DNA of 31,782 nt from H111-94 sp034436045 (lineage in GTDB: Bacteria > Chloroflexota > Ktedonobacteria > Ktedonobacterales > Ktedonobacteraceae): assembly GCA_034436045.1 (NCBI GenBank), contig DAOTVZ010000045.1, positions 1-31,782 of the forward strand, in the 5' to 3' direction. This document shows, piece after piece, positions 8,501 to 15,960 of the stretch (position 1 is its first letter; the number at the start of each line of letters is the position of its first letter). Below the pieces are notes generated by a model. It did not search any database and had not been told where the DNA came from. It saw nothing but the letters and a program-made list of their open reading frames with translations. The translations under genes were made by a program, and so were the position numbers.

Positions 8501-11150
8501 GCAATACCCCAATGTGTAGCCCGATGAAGCATAGCGCGCCTATCGCAAACCCACCCGCTAACCAGAGCCACGCCTTGACACGAGCCACGGTAGCACACCC
8601 GTACCACACAACAGCAATCAACGATAGTGCTACCGAAGGCAAGAGGCGCAAAGACATCCAGGGGGAGAGAGACAAAACAAATGAATTCGCTACATTATAT
8701 ACAGTAATCACCCCGCACAGTGAAGCATACATCACCAGGGGCCACTCCCATTCCCAGGTGGTATTGAAGCGTTCTTTCTCGATCTTCGATGGGAAAAATG
8801 CTCGTGACGGCTCCCGCAACATGAGATATACAAGCATAGCTACTAGAGGCAACCCCAGACTGGCAAGGAAAACCATATTAGCATTGGCATCCAATAGGAA
8901 AGGCAAAGCTAAACAGGCCAGCAAAAACGGAATGAAGAGCCACACAGAACGTTTTTGTAATAACAAAACCAGGTAAAAGAGCAACGCCAGCGTGTATAAA
9001 GCCAGTTCGAGGTGTCCCCATTGTAGTGCTACCAATAACGTAATAGCTGTACTTCCTAAAGCTACTACCTCCAAAGGGTAGGACCAGTCCTTGCCTGCTC
9101 TTTGTCGTATGAAGACAGCTAACATTACTATGGCGATAGTCAACGCAAACAGGCTCCAGAAAGGATTCACACCTATCCACACCACTGCCGCCACATATGT
9201 CCAGATCACTAACATACCACTCAGGATAAGACCCCAGGGCCAGTAATTTAGCACAGGAACTGCTCCAACGCTGGTCACTCCTCGACCGCGCGGCAGAGCT
9301 GGCGACACTCTGGCGCGACGTATAATAACTCCAATCGACAATAAGCTACTCAAGAGCAACGTGAACACCGCCAATGCATTAACAGCAGACATCTCAAAAG
9401 ACAGGAAAGACGCGACTCCGGTCAATTTTGTTGGGACGGTCAGGCCAGTGCTAAATATCTGCACTGGTATGAGAGGAGCCGCAAGGAGTGGCGTCACGAC
9501 AACAAGCATGAGAGTTAAACTATCTAGAAACAGACCAGGCTGAAGATAACGATGGAGGGGATGTAAGCGCGCACGCCCGATAGTATCATAGAAAGCTGCA
9601 ACAGCCACGAGAGCCAGCGCATGAGCAACCCCAGAGTAGATAGGCGGTAAATGCATCTCATGCAATCCTAGCTGCACCCAGAGCAGAAAGAGCAAAGGAA
9701 TGAGGTAATGCTTCCATGAATGGTGCGTTCCCTGCACAGAAAGGCAGAGCCATATAAACAGCACCAGGAGTGTCGTGAATACAGGTAAAACGGATAGACC
9801 AGAGAGCAATACGTTTTCATTAGCAGGCCAGAGTATATCTAAGAGAACAATAAACATTGCTGGCGGGACGTAGAGTATAGCACTCAAAGTGACCACCACC
9901 AGCGTCGTAATGCGAATAGGCATGCGCATTACTGCCCAGGAGGTTTCCAGTAGATGTTTTAGCGGTCGCAGCAAAGGTATGTCGATAGTAGGCAAGGAAG
10001 CTAATCCTAACAATGCGAGCAACAACACCCCACAGGTTGCCCATTGATATCCACGCTGCAAAGTCAATGTAAAGGCCACAACTGAAGCAATCAGCGAGAT
10101 GGACGCCAGGTAGCCAAACGGGCTGAAACGTTGATGCAGGGCAAAAGCCCCATAGGTTACAGCCGCATAGAGGGCCGCGACTGCAATCACCGCCGGAATA
10201 TTGATAGAGCGATGAAGAGAGATGATATCGATAACAAGTATAGGAGTGGTAAAAGTGAAAAATATGGCGTACAGGCGTGAAAAATTATGAAAGCGCTGAC
10301 TACGCCGCGTGATTACCGCCAGCGAGCCAAAAAGCAATTGCGCAACTATGGTGATAATGACCGCAAGCAATGAGAATTGACGTAAAAATGGCAAGGCTAG
10401 AATCGCCAATAAGAGCATGAACGTTCCCAACATCATCATAGATTTATCGGGAGCTTCAATAAGTGGTCTCACGGTCTTCATCAGATTCGGATACCGGAGG
10501 TGTGGCCTGGGTAAAGGCATCGGCGGCTGAGACTTCATACCAGGAGACACGGCCCGCTTTGGGCCAGAGGCCGCAGCAGGGCGAGGTGTGGGTAAGGGCA
10601 CAGGCGAGCTACCAGCCAGGCCCGGCTTCGACTCAGGTCTGGAGATAGGTGATGAAGGAGGTAAGATTGCCGCTCGGTTAGCTAACACCTCCGGCTCAGC
10701 AGCAGCAGGTTGAGAGTCTGGCAGTGACCATAACAAACGACTGATCATCACATGATCTTTTGCATTCTGCCTTCCCTCCTCCTGCTGTACAGATTCAACC
10801 CGCTTAGCAGCTTGCTCTTGAGGCTTACTTAATTGATCCAGGCGCGCGCGATAGTGTTCAATCAACCATGCTACCGTTCTTGTCGCTCCGCCATAAGTGG
10901 CCACGCGGCGCAGAGAACGAATAGTCTCAGACGAGAATTGGGCAAGGGAACCAATATGAACCTGAGCGCCCCCATCATCGGCACATTGACGCAACTCTGC
11001 AATGAGACTCAAAAGGAGTTGACGTTCCGCCAAACGAGTTAATGGATAACCACAACGCAGACATACATCATCCTTCGCCGGACAATGCAGACCACACCCA
11101 TGACAATATTTGACTCCACCTGGAGAATCAGGTATCTGTGGTTCTAGCAT
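5580..11150 (-). CDS. Giant zinc-ribbon polytopic membrane protein (SCO7613-like)
   Basis: An 1856-residue protein. Residues 16-33 form a zinc ribbon (C16, C19, C30, C33). A soluble Pro-rich segment follows to about residue 235, and the rest is dozens of closely packed hydrophobic helices with very short loops. This layout resembles large actinobacterial and chloroflexal proteins annotated with an 'SCO7613 C-terminal' membrane region; their function is unknown. Residues of about 1028-1272 and 1273-1493 are a tandem duplication, roughly 82 percent identical by eye, and a decayed third copy seems to follow at about 1500-1600. The ATG is preceded by AAGGAA. The 213-residue membrane-protein gene ends 54 bp upstream on the same strand, so the two are probably co-transcribed. 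No transporter or enzyme motif was recognised; a membrane sensor or scaffold is speculation. Confidence 0.88.
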   Translation of the reverse strand: MLEPQIPDSPGGVKYCHGCGLHCPAKDDVCLRCGYPLTRLAERQLLLSLIAELRQCADDGGAQVHIGSLAQFSSETIRSLRRVATYGGATRTVAWLIEHYRARLDQLSKPQEQAAKRVESVQQEEGRQNAKDHVMISRLLWSLPDSQPAAAEPEVLANRAAILPPSSPISRPESKPGLAGSSPVPLPTPRPAAASGPKRAVSPGMKSQPPMPLPRPHLRYPNLMKTVRPLIEAPDKSMMMLGTFMLLLAILALPFLRQFSLLAVIITIVAQLLFGSLAVITRRSQRFHNFSRLYAIFFTFTTPILVIDIISLHRSINIPAVIAVAALYAAVTYGAFALHQRFSPFGYLASISLIASVVAFTLTLQRGYQWATCGVLLLALLGLASLPTIDIPLLRPLKHLLETSWAVMRMPIRITTLVVVTLSAILYVPPAMFIVLLDILWPANENVLLSGLSVLPVFTTLLVLFIWLCLSVQGTHHSWKHYLIPLLFLLWVQLGLHEMHLPPIYSGVAHALALVAVAAFYDTIGRARLHPLHRYLQPGLFLDSLTLMLVVVTPLLAAPLIPVQIFSTGLTVPTKLTGVASFLSFEMSAVNALAVFTLLLSSLLSIGVIIRRARVSPALPRGRGVTSVGAVPVLNYWPWGLILSGMLVIWTYVAAVVWIGVNPFWSLFALTIAIVMLAVFIRQRAGKDWSYPLEVVALGSTAITLLVALQWGHLELALYTLALLFYLVLLLQKRSVWLFIPFLLACLALPFLLDANANMVFLASLGLPLVAMLVYLMLREPSRAFFPSKIEKERFNTTWEWEWPLVMYASLCGVITVYNVANSFVLSLSPWMSLRLLPSVALSLIAVVWYGCATVARVKAWLWLAGGFAIGALCFIGLHIGVLLVVTVVLALFGLAVSWIGRERTWALPFYVTGLLAGVWLGVSGMVRNNPTQTYVLLFGVAALVYVVARLERFDSGTWLSTIFAWWASYIAAISLQEWLLFWGMLGCVVIAMLIDLPGRGKRDSTYVRTNAFITRSLPLYTVAGIAALLTGLDGLRQPALWGILLLEAVLMYLVAWWEKVVWWQGLAAMVGGWAIYLALVARVDGSILLGLAGGALLLSVLADRLIPVPVVALPTGARALGGSPQVGGGPHGRGHRGLAVRASWGWAWFLLALVAFWASGGEPSGMFLRFISTSTVSWLALYMKEYGMAVLVIAVYGVGVLEEQALIAWVAPLLAVWPLVIAAERQDVPLLLGMTVLSFLLALITRRRSGPSWTGASPTYGLACYMLAGVAIGLIGLDGLRQPVLWGILLLEAGLVYVVIWWERAYWWQGLTTMVGGWAIYLAARAQVDGSILLGLAGGALLLSVLADRLIPVPVMALPTVVGALGGSSQVGGGPHGRGYQGLAVRASWGWAWFLLALVAFWVLGGEPPEMFLRFVSAGTVSWLTPYMKEYAMAMLVIAVYGAGMLEEQALIAWAAPLLALWPLVIAAERRDVAMLLGMTVLSFLLALIARRQHSSPISRASLLSIPTFPAYGIACTAILITGMQGMIARGLTVGGWSVSDILLVDAALALLTVYSEKWPHMVVVPALIAAWAIVQSSWPMWLIIIAYSLLCAGIFIMQYIWNMLAKIQRRQQLILPHVSFSIPTMCGQVLVVLFSINESVGMDRTIIAQSGIVASFVLAIMVVAFSYTQQKARVRFWCNYSAGLLCVFTVTWEMEILANNSLPMDLLTIIPSSYLLVTTPFFLRERQRPHMQQAGYMIATVGALALLLPSFLQSFSDQGAIVGVPSNLAAAFLLLAETLALLLLGIVIKERFFVLGGCALVVVAALRVFFYAITQESPLAVLAMVIAGLSIVGVAIFLVVRQRKGAGHAARHTP
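6671..8070 (-). repeat. 735-bp-period in-frame tandem duplication inside giant membrane gene
   Basis: Two direct copies lie at about 6671-7330 and 7406-8065. Matching landmarks at both ends (GTCGTCG at 6671 and 7406; GCTGGCGTAG at 7301 and 8036) give the same 735-bp offset, which equals 245 codons and keeps the frame. Each copy encodes several membrane helices plus a Gly-rich loop (QVGGGPHGRG). The copies look richer in G+C than the flanking parts of the gene. Confidence 0.93.
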
Positions 11151-11204
11151 ATACCACTTTCCTTTCTACATCTCTACACTATCTCGTAAACTCCTGCTAC
11201 CAGC

Positions 11205-11846
11205 CTACTGATGGTCGAAAAGAGTAACAATGCTTCCCAATGCAGCAAGCAGGAACCCAGTGAGAGCTATCCAGGAACCTACTAATACAGTTTTTATAAC
11301 CCCCGGTTGAAATACACTCATCAGCCCGACAGTAATCAGCCCTCCAAGAGAGGAAAAGAGGTAAGTCAGTTTCATCCCACACCCGATCCTGAAATCTCTG
11401 TTCGTAAAGACCATAATACCTATTGATAGACATGAAAAAGTCGCTAGCAAATAAAGAAAAGGTAGCAGGGTGAAATTATCAGCAGGTGTGACGGTAACTT
11501 CCCCTCCACAAGCCGTTTGTAGAATAAACCAGGGCAGAAAAAAGGCAATCAGTGCCAGTACACTGCCCACACTACCCATACTCCCCCCATATTTTCTCGC
11601 TCGCATGGAACTTCGTTTCGGAGCTATCTGTGGCTGCATCACCAGCTTGCCCTTCGCAGCAATATCCACGCCTAGCGCAGGCTCATCATACGGTGATGGC
11701 TCGCCCCTTGCCGATGGGAAAAAAGGGGCCATAGCACTATCTAGCTCATCTAATGGGGACGGAATAGCAGAAACAGTACTCTCGCTTAATGCATGGCTCC
11801 ACTCGTTGCCAACAGATACCTCTTGCCAGCATTCCGGCTTCTGCAT
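11205..11846 (-). CDS. Small integral membrane protein, unknown function
   Basis: A 213-residue protein that I do not recognise. Residues 1-85 are hydrophilic, rich in Ser, Pro and acidic residues, and probably disordered in the cytosol. Four hydrophobic segments follow, at about 92-112, 125-147, 158-178 and 186-207. An extracytoplasmic loop between the first two contains TACGGEVTVTP. A strong ribosome-binding site (GAGGAGT) sits 7 bases before the ATG. It is the first gene of an apparent two-gene unit with the giant polytopic protein, separated by 54 bp. A 24-bp element shared with the upstream region of the XRE-ATPase gene lies about 60-85 bp ahead of its start, suggesting joint control. 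No catalytic motif is visible. Confidence 0.85.
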   Translation of the reverse strand: MQKPECWQEVSVGNEWSHALSESTVSAIPSPLDELDSAMAPFFPSARGEPSPYDEPALGVDIAAKGKLVMQPQIAPKRSSMRARKYGGSMGSVGSVLALIAFFLPWFILQTACGGEVTVTPADNFTLLPFLYLLATFSCLSIGIMVFTNRDFRIGCGMKLTYLFSSLGGLITVGLMSVFQPGVIKTVLVGSWIALTGFLLAALGSIVTLFDHQ

Positions 11847-11906
11847 ACACTGTACTCCTCTCTTCTCCCTTATCTATCAAGGTTTAGCTATGCCTAAGTG
11901 TAGGGT

Positions 11907-11930
11907 ATTTTTGCGCTGCAAGCCATGACA
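11907..11930 (-). promoter_or_regulatory. Shared upstream element, copy 1
   Basis: This 24-bp segment matches 20 of 24 bases with 15882-15905. On the minus strand both contain TGTCATGG, then TTGCA, then a run of A. It lies upstream of the 213-residue membrane-protein gene. On the minus strand a TACACT hexamer follows 13 bases after TTGCAG, and the second copy has TATGCT at the same place, so the element may be part of an unusual promoter or an operator. Confidence 0.5.
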
Positions 11931-12016
11931 TCTTCTGAGCATTTTCTAGGCATTTCGCCACAGGAGAAAGATGGGGCTGTCAAAGCTCAATAGAGAGAGG
12001 AAACAGGTCCCTCAGT

Positions 12017-14686
12017 TTATGGGTAGCTATAGCGGGTCAACCAGGCAGCCAGAATTGGGGTGGCAATTTGGTACTCTTCATGCTCGAAGCGCACGAGATC
12101 ACGTCTACAAAGAGTCTGTAAGGTATTATAAATAATATGTTCTTCCATATTACATTGTACACAAAGCTGGGCCAGAGTCGCTTTCTCAAGACAACGCAAG
12201 GCATGCAAGCATATGCGTTGCTCTTGATCTGTACGTTCCCAGAGATCGCGGAAATACGTCTCCCCCCAGCTTTCCAGGACATTATCCAGAGCAACATCAA
12301 CATCCTCAAGCCTAGCCTGTGCTCGCATGTCAGCGTTAATCGTATCAATTAGTTCGGAGCAGATAGCTTGCACGAGAAAAGGATGGCAGCCAGTAACACG
12401 AATGATTTCATCGACAATAGCAGGGGGGAAAATAGTATCGCCAGGATAACCAGGTACCGGCGACAAGATCAGGCGACGCGCCTCCGTTGGATGAAGAAAG
12501 CTGACACGCAGAGTTTTTACATTGACGAAGTGTCCCGCCCACCATGTTTCCATCTCCCCCGGCGTCTTCACGCCGCTGAAGAGCAGAGCCAGGCGTGGAT
12601 GATGCTGAATCACGTTCCGAAACCAGTCCAGTAACAATTGCAGATCAAGAAAACGTGCTTGACCGGCCTCTTCAAATTTTTCAAACTCATCAAATGTAAT
12701 AAGTAAGATACGATCCTCGCGTTCCAGAATCGCCTCTATCTGCATCAACCACTGATTAAAGTGATAATAGACCATTGCCTCATTTTCTCGTCGTGCTTCA
12801 TTCAGAATATCATAGAGCAGTTCAGGAGCGTGAATCCCTTGTCCCTCTAATACCTGACATGTCACCCGCGCAATCTCCGATAGAAACACTGCGATATTAG
12901 CTGAGAGACCGCGTGCCTGTAGATCAAAGATCAGTGTGACATAGCGCGTACCGAGAAGAATCGGTAACTGATTCAAAACACTCGTTTTTCCCATGCGCCG
13001 CTCGCCAGTCAGGAAAAAGCAGGGGCGGTCTACGCCCCTGCGCAGGGCATGTTCAAGGCGTCGCACCAGGTCCTGGCGACCGACAAACTGCTGACTGCGC
13101 GTCTTGAGAGCTGCACCAGAGATATAAGGATTCTCGATGAAACCAAATTCTTCCTGTGCCAGAGCAATCCGTTCTAACTCTTGCTGAGCCGCCGCCGTCC
13201 ATTGCTGCGCAATTTTTCGCAGGCGTTCATCGAGCTTTTGATCGTGAAACACGCGACTGGGCACCCGCTTCAGATTGAGCAACATCTCATCCAACGCATC
13301 CTTTTTTGCTTGCCGACTCAAGAGCGTTCCATAACGGGCCGCCTCTCGGCTGGCATCCTCAAAACGCGCAAAAGGAGTCGCCCACAAAGGGTCGATCAAA
13401 CGTGCCTCTTGCGGTAGTATCTCCGCCAAACGGGCCGATGCCTGCGCGATCTGCGCCAGCGTACTGCGACCCTCCAGATCGCGTAACGCCATCTCCGTAG
13501 CAACTTCACGCGCTGCATTGATTTGTGTGATACGTTCCGTTACGATAAAGGCAATACAGTCTATTATCTGCTGCTGATCTTGCTCTAGCGCTAGATAGAG
13601 GGTTCGTTTGAGTCCCAAAAGGGGCAGGAAGACACATTCATCCCAATAGAGCGATGAGTGACGCAGAGCAGAGAAAACGCGCTCTGGATGTTTCCTGCTT
13701 ACAAGATAGGTGAGCAACGACGAAACAACACTGACAGGATAAAGCGGTAAGCGATAATATCCTAGCATATAAGCAACGAAGAATACCGGCGCTACAAGTA
13801 ATTTTGATCCGATGTACGTCAAACCGGTGATAAAAGTAGCACGAATATCATTGCCAAGTGCTGTTCCGAGGGTGAGACTGACGATAATGCTGGCAACCAG
13901 ACAAACAATCGTACCAACCCGCAATCCCCGCTCGATGCCGGGGCGGAATTGCTGCCCGCGCACACTTCCTCGCAAGACGCTCTGGAACGCCGCGATAAAG
14001 AGAATGGCCAGTATCGATCCCAAAATCGCTGACCCCACGCTGGCCACTATCCCTCGATAGATGTTTTTATCGGGCAACCACCATTGAACCGCACTGCTAC
14101 CTAAATTACCGGCCACGATGCCGAGCAGGATGCCGGGTGGAATCCCCAGCAGCAATCCCATCGCACTGCCAATATCGTTTTCTGCTCGACTGCGCAACAT
14201 CACATCCGAGGCTCCACCGATTGTCACCCCAACCGTCAGTCCTGCGACACCGGCAACAAGGCAAAGAACCAGTAACACCGTCGTTGGCCCGCTTAGATTA
14301 ATTGACGCTACCGCTCCCGACCAGTAAGCGGCCGCCATCCCTCCGGCAATGCCATACACCATCCCGAACAAAGTCCCTACCAGCACAGCTATCATCAACA
14401 TCAACAGCATCACCCATGTCTCATCAAAGGCTTGCCTCTCAATGCTGGTCGTTGCGTCGCCAAAAATATGTGGGAACAAGAGAATAAAAAGACTATGCGT
14501 TATAAAAGCGAAGGGGAAAGCACAGAAAAACAGGGGGATGACAAGCCGACACATCCGCATAAAGCGCGTTGGCATATGGTTTATCTCTACCACACGCTTA
14601 AAGCGCAACGGCTGAAAAAAGCAGTAGAAAATCCAGGTCAATGGCCGCCACCAGAGTGTCAGCACAATTGCTCTGAGTTGCTTCAT
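12017..14686 (-). CDS. Membrane-anchored AAA/STAND-like ATPase with C-terminal winged helix
   Basis: An 889-residue protein with three parts. Residues 1-340 hold about nine hydrophobic helices. A helical, Glu/Arg-rich cytosolic stretch (about 360-530) follows. A P-loop ATPase module comes next, with Walker A (GERRMGKTS) near residue 560 and Walker B (ITFDEFEKF) near 662, followed by a helical region and a likely winged helix at about 830-885. The QFVGRQD segment before Walker A is typical of ORC/Cdc6-like AAA and STAND-type NTPases that act as signalling switches. The ATG directly follows the stop codon of the XRE-ATPase gene, so the two are translationally linked. The module could be a membrane-located sensor ATPase in a stress or conflict response. 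This is inferred; no effector domain is visible. Confidence 0.87.
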   Translation of the reverse strand: MKQLRAIVLTLWWRPLTWIFYCFFQPLRFKRVVEINHMPTRFMRMCRLVIPLFFCAFPFAFITHSLFILLFPHIFGDATTSIERQAFDETWVMLLMLMIAVLVGTLFGMVYGIAGGMAAAYWSGAVASINLSGPTTVLLVLCLVAGVAGLTVGVTIGGASDVMLRSRAENDIGSAMGLLLGIPPGILLGIVAGNLGSSAVQWWLPDKNIYRGIVASVGSAILGSILAILFIAAFQSVLRGSVRGQQFRPGIERGLRVGTIVCLVASIIVSLTLGTALGNDIRATFITGLTYIGSKLLVAPVFFVAYMLGYYRLPLYPVSVVSSLLTYLVSRKHPERVFSALRHSSLYWDECVFLPLLGLKRTLYLALEQDQQQIIDCIAFIVTERITQINAAREVATEMALRDLEGRSTLAQIAQASARLAEILPQEARLIDPLWATPFARFEDASREAARYGTLLSRQAKKDALDEMLLNLKRVPSRVFHDQKLDERLRKIAQQWTAAAQQELERIALAQEEFGFIENPYISGAALKTRSQQFVGRQDLVRRLEHALRRGVDRPCFFLTGERRMGKTSVLNQLPILLGTRYVTLIFDLQARGLSANIAVFLSEIARVTCQVLEGQGIHAPELLYDILNEARRENEAMVYYHFNQWLMQIEAILEREDRILLITFDEFEKFEEAGQARFLDLQLLLDWFRNVIQHHPRLALLFSGVKTPGEMETWWAGHFVNVKTLRVSFLHPTEARRLILSPVPGYPGDTIFPPAIVDEIIRVTGCHPFLVQAICSELIDTINADMRAQARLEDVDVALDNVLESWGETYFRDLWERTDQEQRICLHALRCLEKATLAQLCVQCNMEEHIIYNTLQTLCRRDLVRFEHEEYQIATPILAAWLTRYSYP

Positions 14687-15748
14687 CTAGCGCACTGCCC
14701 CTTGATAAATCTCGGTCACGCGCTCCATAAACTCCTGCCAATAGTCTTGCTGATGTGGACGATAGTAATGCGGTGACTCCTGCATCGCCAGCATTTTATC
14801 CTCTTGCAATAATGAGCCAACCAGTTGCAAACGCAGCGGATACCAGACCTCACGCTCAGGTTCTCGCGCGTAGGTCAACAGAAAATCACGTTCTTCCTCG
14901 CTCCATCCCGCCTGTGCGGCTTTATCTCGTGCAAAGCTCTCCGCCTCCTGCCGTGAAAAGGGATGCAGCGATATCTGGCGGCATATATTGAAAAAGGGGC
15001 TGGTTCGCTCGGCGGCTTCCACCAACTCCGTCAACGGACGTTTACTAGCAACCACCAGACCCAGCCCGGCCTGACTGATAGCCCTGAGATGTTCTAACAT
15101 CACACCACGCTGGCTATCATAGCAGCAAAAGTGCTCAAATTCATCAATACATAAAACAGGTATCTGATTTCTGGCCCGCAGATCAATCACCGCACGCTCA
15201 AGAGCAACCAGCGATTCATGCTCTCGCCTGACCTGCGCCGTTGTGGCGATCTCCAGTGCTTTCAGCGCTTCGGTGGTAAAACCTGCCATCGTTGCGCAAC
15301 TGGGCGTCGTTGCATCTAGATACCCAACCCGTACCTGCCCACCCAGGCGTAGCGGGGCAATCAGTTTGAGATACTTCATCAACCAGGTTTTGCCGATACG
15401 GCGAGGGCCAATAATCGAGGTAGCTTCCCCTCGACTGGCCCGACTCAGCAACGTCATTTTCTCACGTACCCGCCCATAGCACTCACCGCTGCTCCTCAGA
15501 TCAGTATTGAACTGAAAAATATCATCGGTAATCACCGCAGCAGGCACAGAAGTATTCTGAAATAGTTCTTCCGGCTGCAACTGAAAAAGATCACATAGCT
15601 TCCGGCGGAAATAAGGCGTAGGGGATGTAATGCCTCGTTCCCACCGACTTACATTTGAAGGTGTTGTCCCGATACGCTCTGCAAGCTCCTCCTGAGAGAG
15701 GGACAGCCTGATACGCTCATTCCTTAGCACCTGATGCACTTGAGCCAT
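14687..15748 (-). CDS. XRE-type HTH fused to AAA ATPase
   Basis: A 353-residue protein. Residues 5-60 are a Cro/cI (XRE) helix-turn-helix, with LSQEELAERIGTTPSNVSRWE as the core. A P-loop ATPase domain follows: Walker A (GPRRIGKTW) near residue 116 and Walker B (VLCIDEFEHF) near 199. The Walker A form GxRRxGKT and the DEFE Walker B closely resemble those of the downstream membrane ATPase, so the two ATPases look related. GAGGAG lies about 9 bases upstream of the ATG. A copy of the shared 24-bp element lies about 135-155 bp upstream of the start and is a candidate binding site for this protein. A plausible role is an ATP-dependent DNA-binding switch working with the membrane partner; this is inferred. 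Confidence 0.9.
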   Translation of the reverse strand: MAQVHQVLRNERIRLSLSQEELAERIGTTPSNVSRWERGITSPTPYFRRKLCDLFQLQPEELFQNTSVPAAVITDDIFQFNTDLRSSGECYGRVREKMTLLSRASRGEATSIIGPRRIGKTWLMKYLKLIAPLRLGGQVRVGYLDATTPSCATMAGFTTEALKALEIATTAQVRREHESLVALERAVIDLRARNQIPVLCIDEFEHFCCYDSQRGVMLEHLRAISQAGLGLVVASKRPLTELVEAAERTSPFFNICRQISLHPFSRQEAESFARDKAAQAGWSEEERDFLLTYAREPEREVWYPLRLQLVGSLLQEDKMLAMQESPHYYRPHQQDYWQEFMERVTEIYQGAVR

Positions 15749-15881
15749 AGCTGCATACTCCTCATCCCATACTGGGAAAGAGTTCTTAATTAACAGATCG
15801 TTTGGTATATATTACCACAACTACAGCATAGATCGAAATAGTTAACGAAGGAGCCACCTTTCCCCAGATCAAGCATAGAGA

Positions 15882-15905
15882 ATTTTTGGCGTGCAAACCA
15901 TGACA
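15882..15905 (-). promoter_or_regulatory. Shared upstream element, copy 2
   Basis: Partner of the element at 11907-11930, with 20 of 24 bases identical and the same orientation. It lies upstream of the XRE-ATPase gene in the 212-bp gap after the CHAT gene. A CTGAGCA string lies nearby on the plus-strand 3' side in both copies. On the minus strand TATGCT follows TTGCAC after 13 bases, parallel to the first copy. Confidence 0.5.
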
Positions 15906-15960
15906 AACACTCGTCAATTCCTGAGCAATCCAATGCAGAAGCAAAGCTACCGACTGTTTC

